Part shown: one piece after another, positions 28,320-36,442 of the stretch
Layout of the letters: every line of letters begins with the position of its first letter
Position numbering within the stretch: position 1 is the first letter of the stretch
Assembly: GCF_022788655.1 (NCBI RefSeq)
Contig: NZ_CP084951.1
Coordinates: 1,922,001 to 1,986,000 of the forward strand
From: Sulfitobacter indolifex
GTDB lineage: Bacteria; Pseudomonadota; Alphaproteobacteria; Rhodobacterales; Rhodobacteraceae
Length of the DNA stretch: 64,000 nucleotides
Reading direction: 5' to 3'
Made by a program: the position numbers and the translations under genes
The notes under the pieces: model-generated
Databases searched by the model: none
What the model was told of the DNA's origin: nothing
Seen by the model: only the letters and a program-made list of their open reading frames with translations

Positions 28320-29837
28320 TTAACTTGTCTGAAACAATTCCCGATAGGTTTCGCGCAGGACGTTCTTTTGCACTTTCCCCATCGTATTACGGGGCAGCTC
28401 TGGCAGGACGATCAATTTGCGCGGCTGCTTGAACTTGGCCAGCGATGCAGCCACATCCTTTGCGATCCCATCAAGGTCCAGCTCCGCCCCCTTGCGCGCC
28501 ACCAACAGGGCGACGACGCTTTCGCCAAAATCAGGATGCGGCACGCCGATCACCGCGCTTTCCAGCACGCCGGGCTGGTCGTCGAGCAGCAGTTCGACCT
28601 CTTTGGGGTAGATGTTGTACCCGCCCGAGATAATCATGTCTTTGTCGCGCCCAACGATGCTCACATAGCCATCCGCATCGCGCCGCCCAAGATCACCGGT
28701 GATAAAGAACCCGTCTTCGCGCAGTTCTTGGGCGGTTTTTTCGGGCATCTGCCAATAGCCTTTGAACACATTGGGCCCGCGCACTTCGATGCTGCCGATC
28801 TCTCCGTCCGGCAGGGTCGCGCCGGTCTTGGGGTCGGTGATCTTAAGCTCGACATCCGGCAGCGGGAAACCGACGGTGCCCGCGCGGCGCTCGCCGTCAT
28901 AGGGGTTTGAGGTGTTCATGTTGGTCTCGGTCATGCCGTAACGCTCGAGGATGCGGTGGCCGGTGCGTTCCTCAAAATCGACATGGGTTTCGGCCAAAAG
29001 CGGTGCCGAGCCAGAGATGAACAGCCGCATGTTCGCCGTCGTCTCACGGGTGAAAATCGCGTCGTCCAAAAGCCGGGTGTAGAAGGTCGGCACGCCCATC
29101 ATCGCGGTGGCGTGGGGCATCCGTTCTATCAGCCGGTCAATGTCGAGCTTGGGCAGGAAGATCATCGCGCCCCCCGCCACCAGCGTCACATTCGTCGCCA
29201 CAAACAGGCCATGGGTGTGAAAGATCGGCAGCGCGTGCAGCAGCACGTCATTTGCGGTGAAGCGCCACAGTTCGGCCAGCGTCTGCGCGTTCGACAAAAG
29301 GTTGGCCTGCGTCAGCATCGCCCCTTTCGAGCGCCCCGTGGTCCCAGAGGTATAGAGGAAGGCCGCAAGGTCATCGGCGTCCCGTGCCACAGTCTCAAAG
29401 GTATCGGAGGCCGAGGTCGCACGATCCGCGAAGCTGCCGTCGTTCTCCGCCCCCAACGTCTCAAGCTGGCAGTCCGCAGCCTTGGCCACCGGGGCCATCT
29501 CATTGCGGCGCGCAGGCTGGCAGACAAAGGCGGCCGCCCCGCTGTCGGTCACGAAATAGCGCACCTCGTCGGCGGTATAGGCAGTGTTGAGCGGCAAAAA
29601 GATCACCCCCGCCTGGACGCAAGCAGCATAGAGCGCCAATGCGTCGGCGGATTTGTCGATCTGCACCGCGAGCCGGTCACCCGATTTCAGACCAAGATCG
29701 GTCAGCGCATGGGCAAACCGCGCAGCGCGTCCAAGGAAACCCGCGTGGGTCAGGACGACCCCGCCTTCGAGATGCAGAAAGGCCGTCGTCTTTCCGGCGT
29801 GACGGCCGAACAATGCGTCATAAAGGGGGTTTGCCAT
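28320..29837 (-). CDS. matB: malonyl-CoA synthase (acyl-CoA synthetase family)
   Basis: A 505-residue adenylate-forming enzyme. The AMP-binding motif YTSGTTGRSKGAM sits near residue 165, the ERYGMTETNMN motif near 300, and the acceptor lysine near the C-terminus in NTMGKVQKNVLRE. Overall sequence fits MatB, which activates malonate (or methylmalonate) to its CoA ester with ATP. The ATG at 29837 follows GAGGAG by 8 bases. It lies downstream of a DctPQM transporter on the same strand, as in rhizobial matPQMAB, but malonyl-CoA decarboxylase (matA) is absent. Specificity is inferred. Confidence 0.82.
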   Translation of the reverse strand: MANPLYDALFGRHAGKTTAFLHLEGGVVLTHAGFLGRAARFAHALTDLGLKSGDRLAVQIDKSADALALYAACVQAGVIFLPLNTAYTADEVRYFVTDSGAAAFVCQPARRNEMAPVAKAADCQLETLGAENDGSFADRATSASDTFETVARDADDLAAFLYTSGTTGRSKGAMLTQANLLSNAQTLAELWRFTANDVLLHALPIFHTHGLFVATNVTLVAGGAMIFLPKLDIDRLIERMPHATAMMGVPTFYTRLLDDAIFTRETTANMRLFISGSAPLLAETHVDFEERTGHRILERYGMTETNMNTSNPYDGERRAGTVGFPLPDVELKITDPKTGATLPDGEIGSIEVRGPNVFKGYWQMPEKTAQELREDGFFITGDLGRRDADGYVSIVGRDKDMIISGGYNIYPKEVELLLDDQPGVLESAVIGVPHPDFGESVVALLVARKGAELDLDGIAKDVAASLAKFKQPRKLIVLPELPRNTMGKVQKNVLRETYRELFQTS

Positions 29838-29959
29838 CACGGTGCTCCTCGCGGTTTTCTGTAAGAAGATGACAAACGCATTCCACCGGTCAATGCAAGC
29901 GTTTGAGGCGAAGCCCGCCAGTCGAAGATCGTGAAAACGCGATGCGGGCCAATGTCTTG

Positions 29960-29987
29960 CGGGGCAGCGCTGATGTGCGCCGCCCCG
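29960..29987. terminator. hairpin between dctM and matB
   Basis: CGGGGC-A-GCGC (29960-29970) faces GCGC-C-GCCCCG (29977-29987). On the minus strand the central mismatch becomes a G-U pair, giving an 11-bp stem 9 bases past the dctM stop, but with no U tail. On the plus strand it is followed by TTTT. It may attenuate matB expression or stop antisense transcription. Confidence 0.45.
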
Positions 29988-29996
29988 TTTTAGGTG

Positions 29997-31313
29997 TTAG
30001 CGGCCCATCAGGCTCGGAAGCCAAGTCGCAACCTCTGGCAGCCAAACGATCAACGCCAATACGAAGAGCTTGATCAGCAAAAACGGCATGACCGACGCAT
30101 AGATCTGCGGCATGCGAATTTCAGGCGGCGCCACGCCCCGCATGACAAACAGCAGCAGGCCAAAGGGCGGGGTCAGCAAGCCGATCTCCATGGTCAGCAG
30201 ATAGACCACGCCGAGCGTCAACTCATTGATCCCCATCGCACCCGCCAGCGGCACGAAGACCGGTACGGTGACCATCAGCATTGAGACCTGATCAATAAAA
30301 CAGCCCAGAAAAAGCAGGATCGCGATCATTCCCAAAAGCACCATCAGCGGCGTCGGATCGACCGCGTTGATCGCATTGATCAAGCCATTGGTAGCGCCCG
30401 AGAACGACAACACCTGCGCAAAGGTCTGGCTGGCCGCGATGATGAACAAGATCATCACCGAAAGCTTTAGCGTCTCCATCAACGCGCGGCCCATCTTCTC
30501 CCAACTCAGCGCGCGGTAAGCCGCACCGATGATCACCGCAGTGATGCTGCCAAGAGCCGCACTTTCCGTGGGCGTGGCGATGCCGGCCAGCAGCGAACCG
30601 ATCACCACAGCAAAGAGAACCGACAGCGGCAGCACGTAAATCGCGAAAGGCGTCCAACGTTCACGAAGAGTCATTTCCTCATAGACATCTGGCGGTGCCA
30701 CCTTCGGGTCCAGTACACTGCGCCCCACCACATAAACCACAAAGAGCACTGCCAGCAGCAGCGCCGGAAGCACACCGGCAATCAGCAGCCCGGCGATGGA
30801 AATCCCCGCAAGCGAGCCCACCAAAACCGCCAGCGCCGAAGGCGGGATCAACATGGCAATCGCGCCCGATGCCATGATCGGCCCCATCGCCATCGACGGG
30901 TGATAGCCGCGTTTCAGCATCCCCGGCAGCAGCGTGCCGCCCAGCATCGCGGTATTGGCGATGGTCGAGCCGGAAAGGGCGGCAAAGATCGTGCCACCAA
31001 AGATCGTCACGACCGACATGCGGCCCGGAATGCGCGTCACTACCCGCTCAATCGCGTCAATGGCGCGATGCGCGACCCCGGTTTGAAACAGGATCTCTCC
31101 CATCAAGATAAACAGTGGTATCGGCGCTAGCTGAAAATTCGCCACCGATTGCGCCGAGTTGCGCGCCAGTTGTAGGATGCCGCGGTCTCCGCCCAGCACG
31201 AAGTAAGCGCCTACGGTCGTCACGGCGATAAAGGCAAAGGCGACCGGCAGGCCGATCAGCAGCAAAACCGCCAATCCGCCCAGCATCAAGGTCAATGTCA
31301 GGCCCCAATCCAT
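29997..31313 (-). CDS. dctM: TRAP transporter large permease (DctM type)
   Basis: A 438-residue inner-membrane protein with about 12 hydrophobic helices of the DctM family (APIPLFILMGEILFQTGVAHRAIDAI; GSTIANTAMLG; PTESAALGSI). I place the start at ATG 31313, one base after the small-subunit stop (TGA C ATG); an ATG 4 codons further upstream lies within dctQ. It provides the translocation path for the substrate delivered by the periplasmic binding protein. Confidence 0.93.
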   Translation of the reverse strand: MDWGLTLTLMLGGLAVLLLIGLPVAFAFIAVTTVGAYFVLGGDRGILQLARNSAQSVANFQLAPIPLFILMGEILFQTGVAHRAIDAIERVVTRIPGRMSVVTIFGGTIFAALSGSTIANTAMLGGTLLPGMLKRGYHPSMAMGPIMASGAIAMLIPPSALAVLVGSLAGISIAGLLIAGVLPALLLAVLFVVYVVGRSVLDPKVAPPDVYEEMTLRERWTPFAIYVLPLSVLFAVVIGSLLAGIATPTESAALGSITAVIIGAAYRALSWEKMGRALMETLKLSVMILFIIAASQTFAQVLSFSGATNGLINAINAVDPTPLMVLLGMIAILLFLGCFIDQVSMLMVTVPVFVPLAGAMGINELTLGVVYLLTMEIGLLTPPFGLLLFVMRGVAPPEIRMPQIYASVMPFLLIKLFVLALIVWLPEVATWLPSLMGR

Positions 31314-31314
31314 G

Positions 31315-31809
31315 TCAAAGACCACTCAAGCTACGCTCGGCCGTTTCCGGATAGAGCAAACGTCGGATAAAGATGATCGTGCAAAGCGCCAGCGACAGCG
31401 GCACAAATGCCAGCATCCACCACTCTGGGATCACAAAGGAGGTGCGGATCATCGACCCGCGCGCGGCAGAGGCCAGCACCGCTTGCAGCCCGTACCAGCC
31501 CAGCACCCCTGCCGTTACCGCGCCAATGGCGCTGGTCAAGCGGGTCAAAGCATAGGCAGTGCGCTGCGACAGGTTGCTGGTGATCAGATCAACCTTCACA
31601 TGCCCGCCGATTGACAGCACCCAAGGCGCGCCAAGGAAAGTGGCAATCATCAACGCATATTGGATCGCATCCAGCGCGCCATAGACCACAGGCAAGCCGA
31701 GATTGCGCAGCACCACGTTGATCGCGATAAACACCGCGATCACCCCGAGGATCCCGGCCGAAAAGACGGCCAGCCCCCGGAGCGTCCGGTCAAACAGTGT
31801 TGAGATCAT
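31315..31809 (-). CDS. dctQ: TRAP transporter small permease (DctQ type)
   Basis: A 164-residue membrane protein with four hydrophobic segments, typical of DctQ (FLGAPWVLSIGGHVKVDLIT is the conserved family region). It starts 8 bases after the dctP stop and is followed directly by dctM. It forms the membrane complex with DctM. Confidence 0.92.
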   Translation of the reverse strand: MISTLFDRTLRGLAVFSAGILGVIAVFIAINVVLRNLGLPVVYGALDAIQYALMIATFLGAPWVLSIGGHVKVDLITSNLSQRTAYALTRLTSAIGAVTAGVLGWYGLQAVLASAARGSMIRTSFVIPEWWMLAFVPLSLALCTIIFIRRLLYPETAERSLSGL

Positions 31810-31816
31810 CGGGAGA

Positions 31817-32788
31817 TCACTTGGTCATGCAGGCGCGCATCTGCTGCGCAAGGTCGGCATCGACCTCTTCGACCGCAGCCCAGCCCGCATCGCGCGCGGC
31901 ATTGGTCCAGGTTTCGGCATCCGCATCGCTCAGCGTGATGGTCTCGATCCCGGCTTCGGCCTGTGCCGCGTATTCCGATGCGTTTCGGTCCGCATTGTCG
32001 TTGTTGAGCTCTTCCATCCAAGCCGCGCCCTCTTCGAGCTTGGCGCGCTGCTCATCGGTCAGAGAGTTCCAAGTGTCGAGGTTCACCAGAGTGTTCACGT
32101 CGACATTGTAAAAGCTCGGATCGACGCGGTATTTGGTCTGCTCGTCCCAGCCAAGATCAAGCACACCCTGCGAGGGCCAGCCGTAACCGTCAATCGCGCC
32201 GCGTTCCAGCGCGCTATAGACTTCGCCCGGTGCGGTGCGCACGAGGTTGGCGCCCAGTTGCGTGAACATCGCCTGATAGACTGGCGTGGTGCGGATGGTC
32301 AGACCGCTAAGGTCTGGCCCCTCAATCGGCTTGGTCAGATAGAGGTGATAGCCGATCCCGTCCCCGCCGTGGCCGAGGTATTTGACGTTCATCTGCTCTT
32401 GGTGAATGCGGTCGACCAACTCATAACAGCCGTTCTCGCGCTGCTCTTGAATGGTGTTTTCCGCCAAATGCAGCGCGTCGCCCGTGGGCAACAAATTGGG
32501 GTAATAGGCCGTGGTGTTGTTGGCGATGTCGACAACGCCAGATTGCACCGCGTTGCCCAACTCAAAGGGCGGCACGGCCTCTGGCCCGCCGACCATATTA
32601 ATCTGAACGACGCCTTTGCCGTTTTCGTTGACCCAATCGACAAAGGATTCAAACTCGCGGCTAAAAGCGGTGCCGAGGGTAAAGGCCGACACCGCGCGCA
32701 GGGTCACTTCTTCGGCGCTGGCGGTGCTGGTGGTGGCGATGGTGCTCACGGCAAAGAGCGCCGCGCTGAGCGTGGTTGTTGTTTTCAT
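31817..32788 (-). CDS. dctP: TRAP transporter substrate-binding protein (DctP type)
   Basis: A 323-residue periplasmic binding protein. The signal peptide MKTTTTLSAALFAVSTIATT ends near SASAEE. The start is ATG 32788 behind GGGAGAC; the open frame upstream is Arg- and His-rich non-coding sequence. The conserved carboxylate-binding arginine region is SGLTIRTTPVYQAMF, and GAIDGYGWPS fits the family pocket. Position upstream of matB points to malonate as ligand, as in rhizobial MatP, but other small carboxylates are possible. Confidence 0.9.
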   Translation of the reverse strand: MKTTTTLSAALFAVSTIATTSTASAEEVTLRAVSAFTLGTAFSREFESFVDWVNENGKGVVQINMVGGPEAVPPFELGNAVQSGVVDIANNTTAYYPNLLPTGDALHLAENTIQEQRENGCYELVDRIHQEQMNVKYLGHGGDGIGYHLYLTKPIEGPDLSGLTIRTTPVYQAMFTQLGANLVRTAPGEVYSALERGAIDGYGWPSQGVLDLGWDEQTKYRVDPSFYNVDVNTLVNLDTWNSLTDEQRAKLEEGAAWMEELNNDNADRNASEYAAQAEAGIETITLSDADAETWTNAARDAGWAAVEEVDADLAQQMRACMTK

Positions 32789-32841
32789 GGTCGTCTCCCA
32801 GTTGTTACCAAAAGCCCGCGATCTCTGCCCCGGTGCTCTCG

Positions 32842-32874
32842 CATGCATATGCATAATATGTATCTGCATGTAAT
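32842..32874. promoter_or_regulatory. AT-rich palindromic operator candidate upstream of dctP
   Basis: The perfect 12-base palindrome ATGCATATGCAT at 32843-32854 is followed by ATAATATGTAT and CTGCATGTAAT, giving repeated ATGCAT/ATGTAT half-sites 55-85 bases before the dctP start. This density is unusual in this GC-rich region and suits a dimeric GntR-type regulator. No such regulator gene is in the window. Confidence 0.4.
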
Positions 32875-32998
32875 TCGTAGCGGCAAGATTTCGCCGCGTC
32901 AATTTAAACTCTCGCCCTCCTGCTCCCGCGCGCACATTGGCGGTCCTTTGCGCAAATTGTCGCGGCATTAAGATAGATTAATGACGGCGCCGCGCTGA

Positions 32999-33013
32999 GA
33001 ACATATATAGAAC
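32999..33013 (+). promoter_or_regulatory. LexA (SOS) box of the radical SAM-udgX operon
   Basis: An exact GAAC-N7-GAAC direct repeat, the LexA site of alphaproteobacteria. It ends two bases before the ATG at 33016. There is no Shine-Dalgarno sequence between promoter and start, so the transcript is probably leaderless or nearly so, and LexA would block both promoter escape and the start region. Confidence 0.88.
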
Positions 33014-33015
33014 AC

Positions 33016-34251
33016 ATGGCAAAACAGACACTCGATCAAAAACTGGCGATTCTCAGCGACGCGGCGAAATACGACGCCTCCTGCGCCTCCTCCGGCTCGA
33101 CCAAACGCGACTCGCGTGATGGCAAAGGGCTGGGCTCAAACGAAGGCAGCGGCATCTGCCACGCATACGCCCCCGACGGGCGGTGCATCAGTCTGCTTAA
33201 AATCCTGATGACCAATTTCTGCATCTACGATTGCAGCTATTGCATTAACCGGGTGTCCTCTAACGTGGATCGCGCGCGGTTCAGCGTGGATGAGGTGGTG
33301 AAGCTCACCATCGAATTCTACCGCCGCAATTACATCGAAGGGCTGTTCCTGTCCTCGGGCGTGATCCGCTCACCCGATGCGACCATGTCCGACATGGTGC
33401 AGATCGCCCGCAAGCTCCGGCACGAAGAGAACTTTCGCGGCTATATCCACCTCAAGACCATCCCCGACGCCTCGCCCGAGTTGATCGAAGAAGCCGGGCT
33501 GCTGGCCGACCGTCTGTCGATCAACGTCGAACTGCCGACCGACAGCGCGGTCGAGCAATATGCGCCAGAAAAGAAGCCCGAGCAAATCCGCCGGGCCATG
33601 GCGAATGTGCGGATGGTCAAGGACGCCAGCAAAGATAAATCCTTCACCGGCAAGCGCCCGCCCCGCTTTGCCCCTGCGGGCCAATCCACCCAGATGATCA
33701 TCGGCGCGGATGGCTCCAACGATGCCACGGTGCTGGGCCAGTCGACGCGGCTTTATTCCAGTTACAAGCTGAAACGCGTCTATTACTCCGCCTTTTCGCC
33801 CATCCCCGACAGTTCTGCCAAACTGCCGCTGATCCGCCCGCCTTTGCAGCGCGAACATCGGCTCTATCAGGCCGACTGGCTGCTGCGGTTTTACGACTTT
33901 CAGTTGGACGAGATCACCTCCGTCACCCGCGACGGCAATCTTGACCTTGAGATCGACCCCAAGCTCGCTTGGGCGCTGGTCCACCGCGAACACTTCCCCC
34001 TCAATGTGAACCGCGCCAGCCGCGAGATGCTGCTGCGGGTGCCGGGCTTTGGCGTCAAGACGGTCAACCGCATCCTCGCCACACGGCGGCACCGTAGCTT
34101 GCGCTACGAAGACCTGACCCGCATGGGTGCGTCGATGAAAAAGGCCCGTGCGTTCATCACCGCCGGAGGCTGGACACCGGGCGGGCTGACCGACAGCGCC
34201 AACCTGCGCGCGCGCTTTGCCCCGCCGCCCGAACAGTTGACCCTGTTCTGA
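33016..34251 (+). CDS. putative DNA modification/repair radical SAM protein
   Basis: A 411-residue radical SAM enzyme with the cluster motif C69-x3-C73-x2-C76 (CIYDCSYC). It matches a family always found beside a UDG-like partner, recognisable by LSDAAKYDASCASSG near the N-terminus and a helix-hairpin-helix region near 330-385 (LLRVPGFGVKTVNRIL). Its chemistry is unknown; the HhH suggests that it acts on DNA. The stop overlaps the udgX ATG region (TGATG). A LexA box lies immediately upstream, so it is an SOS gene. Confidence 0.87.
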   Translation: MAKQTLDQKLAILSDAAKYDASCASSGSTKRDSRDGKGLGSNEGSGICHAYAPDGRCISLLKILMTNFCIYDCSYCINRVSSNVDRARFSVDEVVKLTIEFYRRNYIEGLFLSSGVIRSPDATMSDMVQIARKLRHEENFRGYIHLKTIPDASPELIEEAGLLADRLSINVELPTDSAVEQYAPEKKPEQIRRAMANVRMVKDASKDKSFTGKRPPRFAPAGQSTQMIIGADGSNDATVLGQSTRLYSSYKLKRVYYSAFSPIPDSSAKLPLIRPPLQREHRLYQADWLLRFYDFQLDEITSVTRDGNLDLEIDPKLAWALVHREHFPLNVNRASREMLLRVPGFGVKTVNRILATRRHRSLRYEDLTRMGASMKKARAFITAGGWTPGGLTDSANLRARFAPPPEQLTLF

Positions 34252-35681
34252 TGCACCGCGTCAGCTTGCCCCCCATCGGCACCGCCAAAGCGTGGCGCGA
34301 GGCCGCGCGCGGGTTTCTTGCGGCTGGCGTGCCGCCCGAGCAAATCCTCTGGGGGGATCACGCCGCGGCTCCTGATCTGTTCGGCGGGGAAAGCGCTCCC
34401 CCCTCAGGCGGGAAGGTCTCGGTCCCGCGCAGCTTTATCTCAATGGCCGAGACCGCCGTCTGGCATAGCGACCCTGAGCGTTTTGCCCGGCTCTATGCTT
34501 TTCTGTGGCGGGTGAAAGACGCGCCGCATTTGATGTCGGACCGAGGCGATGCCGACCTCGCCGTGCTGCGGGGGATGGAGAAAAACGTCCGCCGCTGCCA
34601 GCACAAGATGAAAGCCTTTGTCCGCTTCCGCGAGATCGGCGTGCCTGACGCCCCGCGCCGCAGCTTTGCCGCGTGGTTCGAGCCCACGCATCACACCGTA
34701 GAGCCGACGGCGGATTTCTTCGTGCGGCGGTTTTCTGACATGGACTGGCGCATCCTCACTCCCGATGTCTCGGCGATTTTCGAGAACGGCAAACTCACTT
34801 TCCAAGAAGGCCACAGCAAGCCCGACCTGCCCGAAGACGCGGGCGAGCAGCTTTGGATCACCTACTTCCAGAACATCTTTAACCCCGCCCGCCTGATGGT
34901 GAAGGCGATGCAGTCCGAGATGCCCAAGAAATACTGGAAAAACATGCCCGAGGCCGCCTTCATTCCCCAGATGATCGCCGAAGCCCCCGCCCGCGCCCGC
35001 GCGATGGCCGAGGCCGCGCCGACCCTGCCCCCCGTCCGCATGGATCGGGTGCAAGCACAGCTCAGCGCCTTTGATTCCGCATGGGACGGCCCGATGGAAG
35101 AACTGCCCGCCGCGATCCGCGCTTGCACCCGCTGCCCACTGCATTGCCACGCCACCCAAGCCGTGCCGGGCGAAGGGCCGACGCGTGCGGATTTGATGGT
35201 GGTGGGCGAACAGCCCGGCGATCAGGAGGATTTGGCAGGCCGTCCCTTCGTCGGCCCTGCCGGGCAGATGTTCGACCGCGTGGCATCAGAGGCCGGGCTG
35301 GACCGCGAGGCAGCATACGTGACCAACGCCGTCAAACACTTCAAATTCACCGCCCGTGGCAAGCGCCGCATCCACCAGCGCCCCGAGACCTCCGAGATTG
35401 ATCAATGCCGTTGGTGGGTGAACGCCGAGGTGGCGCAGGTGCAGCCTAAACTGATCCTCGCCATGGGCGCCACGGCGGCTCAGAGCCTGACGGGTTCCGG
35501 TGCGGGCATCCTCAAGCGGCGCGGCACCATTGAGGCGGGGCCGGAAGGCATCCCGGTGCTGATCACCCTGCACCCATCCTACCTGCTTCGAGTACCGGAC
35601 CCAGCTCTGCGCGAAGAGGCCGAGGCACAGTTTCGCTCCGACCTCGCCATGGCCGCGCGTATGATGGCGGAGGCGGCTTAA
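34251..35681 (+). CDS. udgX: UdgX-type uracil-DNA crosslinking protein with N-terminal partner domain
   Basis: A 476-residue fusion. Residues 1 to about 255 form the domain that accompanies the radical SAM protein (DUF4130-like). Residues about 280-476 form UdgX: motif A GEQPGDQED at 319-327, iron-sulfur cysteines C292, C295, C299 and C386, the UdgX-specific loop KRRIH at 371-375, and HPSYLLR at 441-447. In known UdgX the His of KRRIH (here H375) attacks the sugar after uracil release and stays covalently joined to DNA. It is coupled to the radical SAM gene and controlled by the LexA box at 32999. Its 3' end shares 4 bases with the convergent SRAP gene. Confidence 0.9.
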   Translation: MHRVSLPPIGTAKAWREAARGFLAAGVPPEQILWGDHAAAPDLFGGESAPPSGGKVSVPRSFISMAETAVWHSDPERFARLYAFLWRVKDAPHLMSDRGDADLAVLRGMEKNVRRCQHKMKAFVRFREIGVPDAPRRSFAAWFEPTHHTVEPTADFFVRRFSDMDWRILTPDVSAIFENGKLTFQEGHSKPDLPEDAGEQLWITYFQNIFNPARLMVKAMQSEMPKKYWKNMPEAAFIPQMIAEAPARARAMAEAAPTLPPVRMDRVQAQLSAFDSAWDGPMEELPAAIRACTRCPLHCHATQAVPGEGPTRADLMVVGEQPGDQEDLAGRPFVGPAGQMFDRVASEAGLDREAAYVTNAVKHFKFTARGKRRIHQRPETSEIDQCRWWVNAEVAQVQPKLILAMGATAAQSLTGSGAGILKRRGTIEAGPEGIPVLITLHPSYLLRVPDPALREEAEAQFRSDLAMAARMMAEAA

Positions 35682-36316
35682 TGCTCGGGGTCGATGACCT
35701 GTAATGTCCCATCCGGCAGGGGCTGTTGCAGGGCGGGCAAATCGGCGGTTTCGGCTGTAAGCCACGCCTGCACGGCGTCAGGCGAGGTCAGGATCACCGG
35801 CATCGCCTTGGGATGCACCGCGCCGACCTCGGCATTGGCCTCGGTGGTCAGAAAACCATAGAGGTTGTCGGTCGTCTCGCCGTCCTTGAGTTTGCGCACA
35901 GAGGTCCACTGCGTCCAAATCCCGGCGAAAAACGCCAGCGGGCGGTCCTCTTCCAGCGCGAACCAGACCGGGCGCGAAGGCTGGCCGGGGCGGTTATGCG
36001 GCTCTGAAAAACTGGTGAAGGGCACGACGCAGCGATGCTCTGCCCCCAGCCAGCGCCGCCAGTGGGGCGAGCCGATGTTGCGCACATTGGTCACGCCGCG
36101 ATCGGTCTTTTTGCCCTTGAGCGCAAAGGCAGGCGACGGCAGCCCCCACCGCATCATGCTGAGCACCGGACCTTCCGCGCCGCCGCGCACCACGGGAGCG
36201 CTGTAGTCGGGGTAGATGCCGGGCATCGGCGGCAGATTGCCCGCTTGATCGTCGATCCCGTCGAACCAGCCGCGGATCGCGTCTTGGCCCTTGGTCAGGG
36301 AATAGAGATTGCACAT
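35678..36316 (-). CDS. SOS response-associated peptidase (SRAP/YedK, HMCES type)
   Basis: A 212-residue SRAP protein. After Met removal Cys2 (MCNLYS) is the residue that forms a stable thiazolidine crosslink with abasic sites in single-stranded DNA. Other conserved points are RWGLPSP, the VPFTSFSEP glutamate segment and the HPKAMPVIL histidine. It shields abasic sites from error-prone processing. It is tail-to-tail with udgX (TTAA shared) and divergent from imuA. The nearest LexA box (36426-36440) is about 110 bases upstream of its start, so its own SOS control is possible but not certain. Confidence 0.92.
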   Translation of the reverse strand: MCNLYSLTKGQDAIRGWFDGIDDQAGNLPPMPGIYPDYSAPVVRGGAEGPVLSMMRWGLPSPAFALKGKKTDRGVTNVRNIGSPHWRRWLGAEHRCVVPFTSFSEPHNRPGQPSRPVWFALEEDRPLAFFAGIWTQWTSVRKLKDGETTDNLYGFLTTEANAEVGAVHPKAMPVILTSPDAVQAWLTAETADLPALQQPLPDGTLQVIDPEH

Positions 36317-36393
36317 GGATCAGGCCCCTTTGCCGGCGTGGTTGTGCTCAGTAGATGCGATCTTATGCGTCCCCGGCAAGGGCCACGCGATCT

Positions 36394-36423
36394 TTGACAG
36401 GAGCGCAGTTCGTGATTTATAAA
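36394..36423 (+). promoter_or_regulatory. sigma-70 promoter of imuA-imuB-dnaE2
   Basis: TTGACA at 36394-36399 and TATAAA at 36418-36423 are separated by 18 bases. Initiation would fall near 36430, inside the LexA box that follows, so LexA binding would block it directly. Confidence 0.75.
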
Positions 36424-36425
36424 TA

Positions 36426-36440
36426 GAACAAAATGTGAAC
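36426..36440 (+). promoter_or_regulatory. LexA (SOS) box of the imuA-imuB-dnaE2 operon
   Basis: An exact GAAC-N7-GAAC repeat overlapping the predicted transcription start and ending two bases before the ATG at 36443. The geometry is the same as at 32999-33013. SOS control of this cassette is the rule in alphaproteobacteria. Confidence 0.9.
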
Positions 36441-36442
36441 AT

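Noticed and set aside
28293..28322. Two near-identical 13-base units (CCCATGTTCCTTA / CCCATGTCCCTTA) after matB
   Set aside because: Only two copies, no dyad and no known role; not enough to call a repeat element.
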